Shown: positions 29,810 through 39,576 of the stretch, piece by piece
Layout of the letters: every line of letters starts with the position of its first letter
How positions within the stretch are numbered: position 1 is the first letter of the stretch
Assembly: GCF_002082015.1 (NCBI RefSeq)
Contig: NZ_CP015109.1
Span: forward strand, 2,943,001-3,007,000
Length of the DNA stretch: 64,000 nucleotides
Direction of reading: 5' to 3'
Source: Sporosarcina ureae
GTDB taxonomy: Bacteria; Bacillota; Bacilli; Bacillales_A; Planococcaceae
Program-made: the position numbers and the translations under genes
The notes under the pieces: model-generated
What the model was told of the DNA's origin: nothing
The model's input: only the letters and a program-made list of their open reading frames with translations
Databases searched by the model: none

Positions 29810-30145
29810 ATGAGAGTAGAGGATTCAGAAATGGTCTACAATCGGTTGTCGGGAACCGCTCGTATAATTTATGAGTATTCACCCAATTTTACGGCAGCTG
29901 GATATATTCTGTTTGCACTCGTTTTCATCATGTCTGCTATTGTGTATAAGCTTGGATTTGCGAGAAAGATTAGTTTTGGTCGAAATGTCATTATTTATAC
30001 GTTCTTATTTATTGGATGTATAATACTAACATTCTTAGCTTTCTTCCTTCCGATCGTAGAAGGACTGTTCGTGGCTGCTGCCATTCTTATTATCTATCGT
30101 GTTCGACGAATGAATGAATATAAAAAAGACTCCGTTACTCAGTAA
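29810..30145 (+). CDS. ylaH: YlaH-like membrane protein
   Basis: A 111-residue protein with three hydrophobic helices (about 28-45, 59-76 and 80-97) and a basic C-terminal tail. Matches YlaH in size, topology and place after typA. Function unknown. GAAGGGA stands 9 bases before the ATG at 29810; the ATG at 29801 abuts it. The stop lies in the terminator stem. Confidence 0.75.
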   Translation: MRVEDSEMVYNRLSGTARIIYEYSPNFTAAGYILFALVFIMSAIVYKLGFARKISFGRNVIIYTFLFIGCIILTFLAFFLPIVEGLFVAAAILIIYRVRRMNEYKKDSVTQ

Positions 30146-30159
30146 CAGAGTCTTTTTTA
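30122..30159 (+). terminator. Terminator of typA-ylaH
   Basis: AAAAAAGACTC-CGTTACTCAGTAACA-GAGTCTTTTTT hairpin with an inner GTTACT / AGTAAC stem. Its symmetry lets it also work for the leftward ylaI gene. Confidence 0.85.
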
Positions 30160-30165
30160 TTTTGT

Positions 30166-30369
30166 TTAAAAATCTTTTTCGGTAAGATCTGAACTGCGGT
30201 GAAAAACAAAGTTACCAGTCGCAATTCGTTTCTCGGTCAAGTTACTGATCCGCTCTTTACATTCTGGACACATATACGTATGAATAGGGCGGTTTCGTAA
30301 TTTTTTGGCCAGCGGATTGTTATCTTCTAATTGATCGTTTTGATCACATATAACACATTTTACGCGCAT
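30166..30369 (-). CDS. ylaI: YlaI-like DUF2197 zinc-finger protein
   Basis: A 67-residue protein with two CxxC pairs (KCVIC at residues 5-8 and MCPEC at 34-37) that should hold one zinc. Matches YlaI/DUF2197. The frame is open further upstream, but GGAGAAA stands before the ATG at 30369 and the family starts there. It lies 13 bases after the next gene in the same direction, so the two form one unit. Confidence 0.8.
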   Translation of the reverse strand: MRVKCVICDQNDQLEDNNPLAKKLRNRPIHTYMCPECKERISNLTEKRIATGNFVFHRSSDLTEKDF

Positions 30370-30382
30370 TGAAATTTCTCCT

Positions 30383-30880
30383 TCAATCCACTTGGATAGC
30401 CTGAACATGACGAATCGGTGAATCTTGATTCGATCCGTCTTTAAACAGAACATGTACGGGACCGTCTTCCCGAAGAGGTTTACCGTTATGACTGAATTTG
30501 AAAATAATGTTGCTTGCTTCCTCAAGTGGATAGGTGTATTTTTCATCTTTAGTAATAAGTGTAAACGTAGTTGCGTTTGCTGAAGGTACAGCATTGTGTA
30601 TGAATGGCTTTAATACGATGCCGAAGCTGCTGGATAACATCTTATCTTTTTCAAACCTTTTTTCGCTTTTTAAAGTGGGAGGATAAGTAGCGCCTTCCAT
30701 GATTTCTCTAGACCAGTGCTTACCCATTTTTTCTTTGTACTCTTCCATTTCATCTTTTTCGACAAAATCCTCTGAGAAGAATTCATCTAGATCGATCCGT
30801 CGATCATCAAAGATCCAAACAGTAGGATCTAAAGTTATTGCGTGTTTCACATTTCCTGTAATCGGTATAATAAGTTCCAA
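30383..30880 (-). CDS. Conserved protein of unknown function at the ylaL position
   Basis: A 165-residue cytoplasmic protein. The N-terminus is beta-rich (ELIIPITGNVKHAITLDPTV followed by WIFDDRRIDL), with a charged middle and a C-terminal PIRHVQAIQVD. No catalytic motif is recognised. Position between ylaI and ylaN suggests it corresponds to B. subtilis YlaL, though I cannot confirm it by alignment. GAGGAGGA precedes the ATG. Confidence 0.75.
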   Translation of the reverse strand: MELIIPITGNVKHAITLDPTVWIFDDRRIDLDEFFSEDFVEKDEMEEYKEKMGKHWSREIMEGATYPPTLKSEKRFEKDKMLSSSFGIVLKPFIHNAVPSANATTFTLITKDEKYTYPLEEASNIIFKFSHNGKPLREDGPVHVLFKDGSNQDSPIRHVQAIQVD

Positions 30881-30981
30881 AATATATCCTCCTCAATCCA
30901 TAGTCACTAGTTTCAGTATACCTTTTCATAGGAGAAGTGAAAAGGATTTCATTTCAGTTCAATTTTTTCATTGGGTAACAC

Positions 30982-31010
30982 TTGCAATTTGTAAGAGCAA
31001 AAGATACAAT
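30982..31010 (+). promoter_or_regulatory. Sigma-A promoter of ylaN
   Basis: TTGCAA, 17 bases, TACAAT, 48 bases before the ylaN start. Confidence 0.65.
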
Positions 31011-31057
31011 TTAGACATTAACACCTTGCGGGAATAATGAATAATGGGGGCGTCTCC

Positions 31058-31339
31058 ATGGATATAGAAGTTCAAGATACGTACAAAGAACAAGCCATGA
31101 AACAACTACAAATCGATGCAGAGAAAATCGCAAAGCTGATTAAAGTTCAAATGGATAATTTAACGATGCCGCAATGTCCACTATATGAGGAAGTACTTGA
31201 TACGCAAATGTACGGACTATCTCGTGAGATTGATTTTGCTGTTAAGCTTGGTCTAGTGGAGCATGACAAGGGCCGTGAAATAATCTCTGTTTTGGAAAAA
31301 GAGTTAAATGTTTTACACGAACTGTATACAAATAAATAA
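31058..31339 (+). CDS. ylaN: UPF0358 protein YlaN
   Basis: A 93-residue protein with the highly conserved stretch [20 protein letters not shown] and [16 protein letters not shown]. YlaN is needed for growth under iron limitation in B. subtilis, and its staphylococcal homologue acts on the iron regulator Fur. The ATG at 31058 follows GGGGG by 7 bases; an ATG at 31037 has no site. Confidence 0.9.
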   Translation: MDIEVQDTYKEQAMKQLQIDAEKIAKLIKVQMDNLTMPQCPLYEEVLDTQMYGLSREIDFAVKLGLVEHDKGREIISVLEKELNVLHELYTNK

Positions 31340-31345
31340 ATGGAA

Positions 31346-31380
31346 GACTCAAACTACTCCAACGGTTTGAGTTTTTTATT
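31346..31380 (+). terminator. Terminator between ylaN and ftsW
   Basis: ACTCAAAC / GTTTGAGT stem followed by TTTTTTA. Probably attenuates rather than fully blocks, because no clear ftsW promoter follows. Confidence 0.75.
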
Positions 31381-31403
31381 TAGGACGATGAGGTTTAAAG
31401 AAA

Positions 31404-32573
31404 ATGAAGACTTATATGAATCGAATTTTACGCAATTTCGACTATCCATTATTTATCGTATATTTACTGCTTTGTTTATTTGGATTGATTATGATTTACA
31501 GTGCAAGCATGGTATGGGCCATGAATATTTATAATTTTGAACCATCCCATTTCTTTAAAAAACAATTAATGAACTTAGCTATTGCTATTCCGGCATTTCT
31601 AATGGTGTCCATAATTCCTTACCGACACTATCGAAATAAAAAATTCTTATATGGCACGCTAATTATGATGTTTACTTTATTAATCCTTGTCAAGTTCATC
31701 GGATTTGGTGACGCTGTAGGAGCTAAAAGTTGGCTTTCCTTACCGTTTGGAATAGGGAATTTGCAACCAACAGAAGTAGCGAAAATTGCCTTTATCGTAT
31801 ATTTCTCGGGTGTATTTGCGAATAAATACTACGGAGGAACATTGGACGAGATTAAAACTACTATTTTTCCGACATTTTCTGTTTTAACAGCATCTCTTTT
31901 ATTAGTTCTGTTGGAACCGGATTTTGGAGCGACGATGATTTTATTTCTTGTTGCTATATCGGTCATCATGGCAAGCGGGATGAAAGTGAAAAACTATTTG
32001 ATTATCAGCCGTTTCTTTGCTTTACTTGGCGTATTGATCGGTATTGTACTGTGGATTAAGTGGGATACAGTCATGACTGCTTCACGTATGGGGCGCTTTC
32101 TCGCCTTTACAGATCCCTTTGAATACATACAAGGTTCAGGTCTACAAATAGTCAATGGATACATTGCAATTGGTGCTGGAGGGCTCAAAGGAGTAGGCTT
32201 AGGAAACAGTATTCAGAAACTTGGCTATTTACCTGAGCCCCATACTGATGTTATTATGGCAGTAATCTCTGAAGAAACTGGATTGCTCGGAACAACACTT
32301 GTTCTTGGAGGTCTCTTTTTCATCGTGATGAGAGCGTTTACTGTTGCATTGCGTACGAAAGACGCCCATGCAAGAATGCTCGCAGCTGGCGTAGGTAGCT
32401 TGATTGCTATTCAAACACTGGTAAACTTAGGTGGATTAACAGGACTGATTCCGTTAACAGGCGTTACGTTGCCATTCATTAGTTATGGTGGTACATCAGT
32501 TGTGTTCCTGTCGATTGCGCTTGGTATACTGATGAACGTTTCTATGTTTGTGAAGTATGAGAGAACAAAGTAG
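31404..32573 (+). CDS. ftsW: Peptidoglycan polymerase FtsW (SEDS family)
   Basis: A 389-residue SEDS glycosyltransferase with about ten membrane helices, acting at the division septum with a class B PBP. Seen: GAKSWLSLPFGIGNLQPTEVAK, LLEPDFGATM, the long loop with PEPHTDVIMAVISEETG (catalytic Asp region) and LPFISYGGTSV. Located between ylaN and pycA as in B. subtilis ylaO, which favours FtsW over RodA or SpoVE. Confidence 0.93.
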   Translation: MKTYMNRILRNFDYPLFIVYLLLCLFGLIMIYSASMVWAMNIYNFEPSHFFKKQLMNLAIAIPAFLMVSIIPYRHYRNKKFLYGTLIMMFTLLILVKFIGFGDAVGAKSWLSLPFGIGNLQPTEVAKIAFIVYFSGVFANKYYGGTLDEIKTTIFPTFSVLTASLLLVLLEPDFGATMILFLVAISVIMASGMKVKNYLIISRFFALLGVLIGIVLWIKWDTVMTASRMGRFLAFTDPFEYIQGSGLQIVNGYIAIGAGGLKGVGLGNSIQKLGYLPEPHTDVIMAVISEETGLLGTTLVLGGLFFIVMRAFTVALRTKDAHARMLAAGVGSLIAIQTLVNLGGLTGLIPLTGVTLPFISYGGTSVVFLSIALGILMNVSMFVKYERTK

Positions 32574-32584
32574 AGAGGATTGAT

Positions 32585-35500
32585 TTGTTGGTGGAGAGAA
32601 GAGAGATTAGGAAAGTACTAGTCGCAAACCGCGGCGAGATTGCAATTCGCGTATTTAGAGCATGTACAGAGTTAGGCATTGCGACAGTTGGTATTTATTC
32701 AGCGGAAGATCGTGCCTCGCTACATCGTTACAAATCCGACCAGTCCTTTATGGTGGGGGAAGGCAAGAAGCCGATCGATGCATACTTGGATATTGAAGGA
32801 ATTATCGACATTGCTAAAAAAGCGGATGTCGATGCGATCCATCCAGGTTACGGTTTTTTAGCAGAGAATGCTCAGTTTGCAGCGCGTCTTGAAGAAGAGG
32901 GGATTATTTTTATTGGTCCGACATCAGGCCATTTAGAAATGTTCGGCGATAAAGTAAAGGCTAGAGAACAAGCAATATTGGCTGATATCCCAGTGATTCC
33001 GGGTAGTGATGGACCGGTTACCTCCGTAGAAGAAGTGGCGGCATTTGGTGAACAGCATGGCTATCCGATCATTATTAAAGCTTCATTAGGTGGCGGAGGA
33101 CGAGGCATGCGAATCGTCGAATCACCGGAAGAAGTACAAGAGGCTTATAATCGAGCGAAATCCGAAGCGAAATCTGCATTTGGCTCTGATGAAGTCTATG
33201 TAGAAAAATATATTACCAACCCCAAACACATAGAAGTACAAATACTAGGTGATACATATGGAGAGATCGTCCATTTGTACGAACGTGATTGTTCTATTCA
33301 GCGTCGCCACCAAAAAGTCGTGGAGATTGCTCCTTCTATTTCACTAACCGAAGAATTACGTCATGAAATATGTAATGCCGCTGTTAAACTATCAAAAAAT
33401 GTATCCTATATCAATGCGGGTACCGTAGAGTTTCTAGTAGCTGACGATTCTTTCTATTTCATCGAAGTCAATCCGCGTATTCAAGTAGAACACACAATCA
33501 CTGAAATGATTACAGGAATTGATATCGTACAGTCACAAGTGTTAATCGCGGCAGGTGAAGCGCTTCATTCTGAACCGATCAACATACCGAAGCAACAAGA
33601 TATTCCGTTATTTGGTTTTGCTATTCAATCACGTGTTACAACGGAAGATCCGTTAAATGATTTCATGCCTGATACAGGCAAAGTAATGGTCTATCGTTCA
33701 AGTGGTGGGTTTGGTGTTCGCTTGGATACGGGCAATGCGTATCAAGGTTCTGTTATTAGCCCTTACTACGACTCATTACTAGTAAAAGTTTCAACTTGGG
33801 CCCCTACTTTTAGGGACGCTGCAAGCAAAATGCACAGAAATTTGAAGGAATTCAGAATTCGAGGAATTAAAACGAATATACCTTTCCTTGAAAATGTCGT
33901 ATGTCATGAAAACTTTTTATCGGGTAATTACAACACGAGCTTTATCGATGAAACTCCAGAATTATTTACATTTGCCAAAAAGCAAGATAGAGGAACGAAG
34001 GCTTTATCGTATCTTGGAAATGTTACGATTAACGGATTCCCTGGCATAGATGATGCAACACGTCCTGTTTTGCACCCGGTACGTATTCCGAAAATCGATT
34101 ATAATTCACCGATACCAAAAGGAACGAAACAGATTCTAGATGAGCAAGGTGCAGATGGCTTAGTCGAGTGGGTATTAAAGCAAGACGATGTATTATTGAC
34201 AGATACGACTTTCCGAGATGCACATCAGTCTTTACTGGCAACGCGTATGAGAACGAAAGAGTTAACACAGATTGCGACAGAAAGTGCGCATCTATTGCCA
34301 GATCTCTTCTCATTCGAGATGTGGGGAGGCGCGACATTCGATGTAGCGTATCGCTTCTTGAAAGAAAGTCCGTGGGATCGACTAGAGAAATTACGCAAGC
34401 AAGTACCTAATGTCTTGTTCCAAATGCTCTTTAGAGGTGCTAATGCGGTTGGTTATACTAACTACCCTGATAATGTTATCCGTGAATTCATTAAAGAGTC
34501 GGCTGCGTCAGGTATCGATGTCTTCCGTATTTTCGACAGCTTGAATTGGATTAAAGGTATGGAAGTAGCAATTGATGAAACACGTTCAACAGGAAAGATT
34601 GCAGAAGCAACAATTTGTTATACAGGAGATATTCTGGACGACAATCGTGCCAAATATACGGTCAATTACTACAAAGAGATGGCTAAAGAACTCGAATCAG
34701 TTGGAGCTCATATGCTAGCTATCAAAGATATGGCAGGACTGCTAAAACCGGAAGCAGCTTATCGTTTGGTTTCAGAATTGAAAGCGTCAACAAGTCTGCC
34801 AATTCATTTGCATACACATGATACAAGCGGAAATGGTATTTATATGTACGCCAAGGCGATAGAAGCTGGAGTAGACATTGTCGATACAGCAATTGGCTCC
34901 ATGGCGGGTATGACTTCACAACCTTCTGCTAATTCACTTGCGTATGCAATGCAAAACAATGAACGTCATGTACGTGCAAATACAGAGTCATTAGAAAAGT
35001 TATCGCATTATTGGGAAGATGTGCGAAAATACTACAAGCCGTTTGAGAGTGGTATGAACAGTCCACATTCAGAAATCTATGTACATGAAATGCCGGGTGG
35101 TCAATATTCTAACTTGCAACAGCAGTCTAAAGCTGTTGGGCTTGGAGAGCGCTGGGAAGAAGTGAAGAAAATGTACTCCCGCGTGAATTTCCTCTTTGGA
35201 GATATCGTGAAAGTAACACCTTCTTCAAAAGTAGTAGGGGATATGGCGTTGTTCATGGTACAAAATGAATTGGATGAGCATACGGTTATTGAAAGAGGAC
35301 AAACTATCGATTTCCCAGAATCGGTAATTGAGTTTTTCGAAGGTTCAATTGGTCAGCCGTATGGCGGTTTCCCAAAAGAGCTGCAGGAAGTAGTATTAAA
35401 AGGTCGCAAAGCGATCACGGTACGTCCCGGTGAGTTATTGGCGCCAGTTAACTTCCAAGATGTGCTTAAGAAGCTGACTGAAAAAATGGATAAGCCTGCT

Positions 35501-36034
35501 ACTATGCATGATGCGCTAGCTTATGTCCTGTATCCGAAAGTCTTTGAAGAATATATCAAAACAAGAAAACAATTTGATGATGTTTCTGTCATTAATACGC
35601 CAGAGTTCTTGTATGGCTTACGTTTAGGTGAAGAAATCGAGATAGAGATTGAGTTCGGAAAAACACTCATCGTTAAATTGGTGTCGATTGGTGAACCCAA
35701 TCCGGACGGAACACGCACGCTGTATTTCGAATTAAACGGACAGTCACGTGAGATCATTATCCAAGATTTACAAGTGGAAACAAAAGGTGATACAAAGCAA
35801 AAAGCGGATCTTTCAAATGAAACGCATATTGCAGCCACTATGCCAGGAACGGTTTTACAAGTTGCAGTATCTGTTGGTGCAAAGGTAAAACGTGGTGAAC
35901 ACTTGCTAATTACAGAGGCTATGAAAATGGAAACAACGATTCAAGCTCCTTTTGCGGGAGTTGTAAAAGCGATATATGTAGGTCCTGGAGATTCGATCTC
36001 GTCAGGTGACTTATTAATTGAATTAGAACATTAA
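32585..36034 (+). CDS. pycA: Pyruvate carboxylase
   Basis: A 1149-residue biotin enzyme making oxaloacetate from pyruvate and bicarbonate. Domains in order: biotin carboxylase (about 8-460, ATP-grasp loop KASLGGGGRGMRIV, catalytic EVNPRIQVEH), carboxyltransferase (about 535-830, LLTDTTFRDAHQS, metal HLHTHDTSGN), allosteric/PC linker domain, and biotinyl domain with EAMKME (biotinyl Lys about 1114). TTG start at 32585 behind GAGAGGA, 11 bases after ftsW. B. subtilis PycA is controlled by DarB, whose homologue CbpB is also in this window. Confidence 0.97.
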   Translation: MLVERREIRKVLVANRGEIAIRVFRACTELGIATVGIYSAEDRASLHRYKSDQSFMVGEGKKPIDAYLDIEGIIDIAKKADVDAIHPGYGFLAENAQFAARLEEEGIIFIGPTSGHLEMFGDKVKAREQAILADIPVIPGSDGPVTSVEEVAAFGEQHGYPIIIKASLGGGGRGMRIVESPEEVQEAYNRAKSEAKSAFGSDEVYVEKYITNPKHIEVQILGDTYGEIVHLYERDCSIQRRHQKVVEIAPSISLTEELRHEICNAAVKLSKNVSYINAGTVEFLVADDSFYFIEVNPRIQVEHTITEMITGIDIVQSQVLIAAGEALHSEPINIPKQQDIPLFGFAIQSRVTTEDPLNDFMPDTGKVMVYRSSGGFGVRLDTGNAYQGSVISPYYDSLLVKVSTWAPTFRDAASKMHRNLKEFRIRGIKTNIPFLENVVCHENFLSGNYNTSFIDETPELFTFAKKQDRGTKALSYLGNVTINGFPGIDDATRPVLHPVRIPKIDYNSPIPKGTKQILDEQGADGLVEWVLKQDDVLLTDTTFRDAHQSLLATRMRTKELTQIATESAHLLPDLFSFEMWGGATFDVAYRFLKESPWDRLEKLRKQVPNVLFQMLFRGANAVGYTNYPDNVIREFIKESAASGIDVFRIFDSLNWIKGMEVAIDETRSTGKIAEATICYTGDILDDNRAKYTVNYYKEMAKELESVGAHMLAIKDMAGLLKPEAAYRLVSELKASTSLPIHLHTHDTSGNGIYMYAKAIEAGVDIVDTAIGSMAGMTSQPSANSLAYAMQNNERHVRANTESLEKLSHYWEDVRKYYKPFESGMNSPHSEIYVHEMPGGQYSNLQQQSKAVGLGERWEEVKKMYSRVNFLFGDIVKVTPSSKVVGDMALFMVQNELDEHTVIERGQTIDFPESVIEFFEGSIGQPYGGFPKELQEVVLKGRKAITVRPGELLAPVNFQDVLKKLTEKMDKPATMHDALAYVLYPKVFEEYIKTRKQFDDVSVINTPEFLYGLRLGEEIEIEIEFGKTLIVKLVSIGEPNPDGTRTLYFELNGQSREIIIQDLQVETKGDTKQKADLSNETHIAATMPGTVLQVAVSVGAKVKRGEHLLITEAMKMETTIQAPFAGVVKAIYVGPGDSISSGDLLIELEH

Positions 36035-36035
36035 A

Positions 36036-36077
36036 AAACAGCTCCCACATGTCGTTAAGACAGTGGGAGCTGTTTTT
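36036..36077 (+). terminator. Terminator of ftsW-pycA
   Basis: AACAGCTCCCAC / GTGGGAGCTGTT stem followed by TTTGTT. Confidence 0.88.
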
Positions 36078-36137
36078 GTTACCTTTTGTATACGAAAATG
36101 CGCAACAGTCTTTAAAGAGCTGTTACACGCTTTTTTG

Positions 36138-37049
36138 TTACTTCTTCAATCGGCTGCGAGATACAAGGAGAACTAGATACGTTAATAAACCAAATAGTAA
36201 AGTGACGAATAATGAATGCAACAATGCAAAATAGAGATTCAATTTAGTCAGCACGACAATCATCCCTGTTGTTGCTTGTGCAAGCACTAAACCAAATGCT
36301 GCAATCCATCCCCAGTAAATGACACGTTGATCCCTGTACTGTTTAATGGCTTTGATCGCGATAAACCCAATCCATACAACAATTAGTGCTGCAGCCGAGC
36401 GGTGACCCATTTGGATCCATTCATACATATTGTTCGGTAAACTGAATTCGTTATTTCGGCACAGCGGCCAGTCAGAACAGACCAGACCTGAGTTAGTATG
36501 ACGAACAAGAGCACCGGTATAGATCACAATGTATGAGTAAATGGTTACGCCGATAGTGTGGAAACGTAATGATTGATCTATACGTATTTTATCTGCGTCA
36601 AACTTCTGGTCCACTTCAAAAACCAATAACGTCAGTAGGAAGACTGACGCAAAGGATAAGAGTGAAATCCCGAAGTGCAAGGCTAAGATAAAATCACCTT
36701 GTCCCCATAATACTTGCGCTGCTCCAATCAATGCTTGTAGAATTAAGAAAAATACTGCCATAAAAGCTAAAAACTTTGTTTCGCGGACGTGACCTAGTGC
36801 TTTCCATGACCATACAGCCAATATGACAATGAAAATACCTACCGAACCTGTCACTAACCGGTGTGAGAATTCAATTAATACTTCTGCTGTAATGACGTCA
36901 GGAATAAGTTGTCCATTACACCCTGGCCAGTGTCTTCCACAGCCCATACCGCTGTCGGTCTTGGTAACTAGTGCTCCACCAAGTAAGATCGCAAGCATTC
37001 CAATTGTAGAAGCTACACCAAACCATTTTAAAAATCTGTTGTATCGCAA
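36138..37049 (-). CDS. ctaA: Heme A synthase
   Basis: A 303-residue, eight-helix membrane enzyme that oxidises heme O to heme A. Seen: two homologous four-helix halves, each with a Cys pair (MGCGRHWPGC and LVCSDWPLC) and paired heme His residues (FSHR, GHRSAAA). The TTG at 37049 is preferred because AAGGTG lies 9 bases upstream and the family begins there; an ATG at 37082 has no site. Divergent from ctaB as in B. subtilis. Confidence 0.92.
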   Translation of the reverse strand: MRYNRFLKWFGVASTIGMLAILLGGALVTKTDSGMGCGRHWPGCNGQLIPDVITAEVLIEFSHRLVTGSVGIFIVILAVWSWKALGHVRETKFLAFMAVFFLILQALIGAAQVLWGQGDFILALHFGISLLSFASVFLLTLLVFEVDQKFDADKIRIDQSLRFHTIGVTIYSYIVIYTGALVRHTNSGLVCSDWPLCRNNEFSLPNNMYEWIQMGHRSAAALIVVWIGFIAIKAIKQYRDQRVIYWGWIAAFGLVLAQATTGMIVVLTKLNLYFALLHSLFVTLLFGLLTYLVLLVSRSRLKK

Positions 37050-37455
37050 GTACGAAACACCTTCTTCTATTGAATTGACCATTAAAAGGTCGATTTACGT
37101 AAAATTTTGCCTGAACTCCCCAAAAAATATCAAGAGATATATAGTTCAATCTCAAGCATTTCTATGAAATTCAAGCATCTATTGCAAGCCTTATGATAAC
37201 GAAAAACTGACGGAAACACAATGCATGAAGGTAATAAACCACTGATGTATAAGGCTTTTCACAAATTGTTCATAAAATAGTCTCTTTAACTTCACAAATG
37301 AGAGTTAGAAATGCATTACTATATAGAAGGCGAAGGATAAAGACACAAAGGTTGCACAAACCGCTATAAATTGAGAAATGGTCTGGAAATTTCGGACGAT
37401 TTTAGATATAGTAGGTGATAGGGTCTTTGCCGAAAACTTTGAAAGGAGGGTTATT
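37050..37455. other. ctaA-ctaB divergent intergenic region
   Basis: A 406-base regulatory gap holding the promoters of both ctaA and ctaB. AT-rich, with two copies of TTCACAAAT (37258-37266 and 37291-37299). No ORF of its own and no firm core promoter could be assigned. Confidence 0.55.
37258..37299 (-). promoter_or_regulatory. Two ResD-like binding motifs
   Basis: Read leftward, ATTTGTGAA occurs twice with starts 33 bases apart, about three helical turns. This resembles the TTTGTGAAT element bound by ResD, which activates ctaA and ctaB in B. subtilis. Assignment is by motif and context only. Confidence 0.4.
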
Positions 37456-38373
37456 ATGTCAAACGGTCGAACGCTTTCGACAGTTGCAGATCCAAAAGTA
37501 GAGACAATTACCTTATGGAAAGACTTTTTGGCGCTAATCAAAATAGGAATTGTCAACTCGAATTTGATCACTACGTTCACCGGTCTTTTTTTGGCATTTC
37601 AATTCACTGGTAAAAGTTTTCTCCATAACTTCGATCTACTGGTATTTGCGATTCTAGGTACTGGATTGATCATCGCATCTTCAGGCGCTATGAATAACTT
37701 GATTGACCGCGATATTGATCCCGTCATGTCGAGAACGAAGTCGAGACCGACAGTAACAGGTAGATTTAAAGCTCCCGCTGTGATGACGTTAGCCGTTACA
37801 TTCCTAGTGGCTGGAGAAGTATTATTATTCTCTGCTTCACCTATGGCAGGTTGGCTTGGCATCTTGGGTGTATTCGCTTATGTTGTTTTGTATTCCATGT
37901 GGTCTAAACGTAAGCACGTGAGCAATACCGTAGTAGGAAGTCTTTCAGGAGCAATTCCACCTCTGATCGGATGGGCAGCTGTTGATCCTACACTGCCAAT
38001 GGGAGCGTGGGCATTGTTTTTCATTATGTTCATATGGCAACCACCGCACTTCTATGCGTTGGCTATGCGAAGAACAGAAGAGTATCGAGCGGCTAACATT
38101 CCGATGTTACCAGTAGTAAAAGGCTTTGAGCGGACGAAAAAGTCGATGCTCATGTGGGTAGTGTTACTATTCCCACTACCTTTCTTGTTACCACAGCTCG
38201 GTACCGGATTTATAGTATTTGCAACACTGTTGAATGTTGGATGGCTTTATTTAGCTATTAAAGGATTTAAAGCCAAAGAAGATTTGAAGTGGGCAACGGG
38301 GATGTTTGTATATTCTTTAAATTATATGACAATCTTGTTTGTATCCATGATTATTTTCTCTATATTCATCTAA
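37456..38373 (+). CDS. ctaB: Protoheme IX farnesyltransferase (heme O synthase)
   Basis: A 305-residue UbiA-family prenyltransferase that farnesylates heme B. Seen: the first Asp-rich motif NNLIDRDIDPVMSRTKSRP, a second motif region with YSMWSKRKHVSN and IWQPPHFYALA, and about nine membrane helices. The ATG at 37456 follows AAAGGAGGG; the frame extends to 37378 without a site. Confidence 0.95.
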   Translation: MSNGRTLSTVADPKVETITLWKDFLALIKIGIVNSNLITTFTGLFLAFQFTGKSFLHNFDLLVFAILGTGLIIASSGAMNNLIDRDIDPVMSRTKSRPTVTGRFKAPAVMTLAVTFLVAGEVLLFSASPMAGWLGILGVFAYVVLYSMWSKRKHVSNTVVGSLSGAIPPLIGWAAVDPTLPMGAWALFFIMFIWQPPHFYALAMRRTEEYRAANIPMLPVVKGFERTKKSMLMWVVLLFPLPFLLPQLGTGFIVFATLLNVGWLYLAIKGFKAKEDLKWATGMFVYSLNYMTILFVSMIIFSIFI

Positions 38374-38475
38374 CGTATCGGAATTCTTTCTTTAAAACAG
38401 GAATTCATCATAAAGGGGCACTCAGTCCTCCATAGTAGAAAAACATTTTTTTAGAAAGAGAGGTATTAGTTAGCG

Positions 38476-39543
38476 ATGATTAAAGGACTCAAAAAGTGGC
38501 GTCTCTTTTCTTTACTAGCGGTTTTCGCTTTGTTCATGGCAGGTTGTGGTAATGAAGAAATTTCAACCTTCCAACCAGCAGGACAAGTCGCTAATGACCA
38601 GTTCAAATTGTTGCTATTAGCATCAGGAATTATGTTACTGGTTATCATTGTAGTAGTAATTATTTACACTGTTGCATTATTCCGCTTCAGACGTTCGAAG
38701 TTGGGTGAAGATCACATACCAGAGCAAGTGGAAGGAAGTCACACACTTGAGCTGCTTTGGACATTCATTCCAATAGTTTTACTTTTGATTCTTGCTATTC
38801 CTACCGTTCACTACACGTATAAATTAGGTGATGTGAAAGCAATGGAAGCAGTTGATGATGACGGTAACGCTGAAAACTTAGTAGTAGATGTTACTGCGAA
38901 GTTGTATTGGTGGGAGTTCGAATATCCTGATCTAGGTATTGTGACTGCTCAGGAACTAGTTGTACCTACTGATGAAAAAGTTTATTTCAACTTGATTGCA
39001 GCAGACGTAAAGCACTCATTCTGGATTCCGTCAGTTGGCGGTAAGCTAGATACGAACGTTGAAAACGTGAATAAATTCTATCTGTCATTTGAGAAAGAAT
39101 CTGAAGGCTTGAAAGATGGCGTATTCTACGGTAAGTGTGCTGAGCTATGTGGACCTTCTCACGCATTGATGGACTTTAAAGTAAAAACATTACCGAGAGA
39201 TCAATTTGACAGCTGGGTCGCAGCTATGCAAGAAACAGCAGAAGAACCTGTTGTTGCAAATGCTGACGGCGAAGAGGTCTTCTCTCAAAGCTGTATCGGT
39301 TGTCACGCAGTTTCGGGTGTAGGTGAGTCTGGTGCTCAAGGGCCTAACTTGGCTTCATTCGGTGATCGTAATCGTGTAGCAGGTTTCCTTGAACACGATG
39401 AAGAGAATCTGAAAGACTGGATTCGTGATACACAGAAACACAAACCTGGCAATACGATGCCTTCATTCAGCAAAGATCAAATTTCTGATGAAGACTTAGA
39501 TGCATTAGCTGAATACTTGATGGGCTTAAAAGTTGCAAAATAA
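38476..39543 (+). CDS. ctaC: caa3-type cytochrome c oxidase subunit II
   Basis: A 355-residue lipoprotein. Domains in order: signal peptide with lipobox MAGC (Cys 24), two membrane helices (about 42-68 and 90-112), the CuA cupredoxin domain (ligands in DVKHSFWIP and YGKCAELCGPSHALM), and a fused cytochrome c domain with CIGCH and an axial Met in NTMPSFS. The fused heme domain defines the caa3 type. Confidence 0.96.
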   Translation: MIKGLKKWRLFSLLAVFALFMAGCGNEEISTFQPAGQVANDQFKLLLLASGIMLLVIIVVVIIYTVALFRFRRSKLGEDHIPEQVEGSHTLELLWTFIPIVLLLILAIPTVHYTYKLGDVKAMEAVDDDGNAENLVVDVTAKLYWWEFEYPDLGIVTAQELVVPTDEKVYFNLIAADVKHSFWIPSVGGKLDTNVENVNKFYLSFEKESEGLKDGVFYGKCAELCGPSHALMDFKVKTLPRDQFDSWVAAMQETAEEPVVANADGEEVFSQSCIGCHAVSGVGESGAQGPNLASFGDRNRVAGFLEHDEENLKDWIRDTQKHKPGNTMPSFSKDQISDEDLDALAEYLMGLKVAK

Positions 39544-39576
39544 TTTTCAAGCGGAAATTGAATAGGAGGTAACACA

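Noticed and set aside
37083..37455. Possible Rex operator from the TTCACAAATTGTTCATAAA stretch
   Set aside because: The two halves are not a proper TTGTGAA-N4-TTCACAA dyad. The direct repeats fit a ResD-like reading better.
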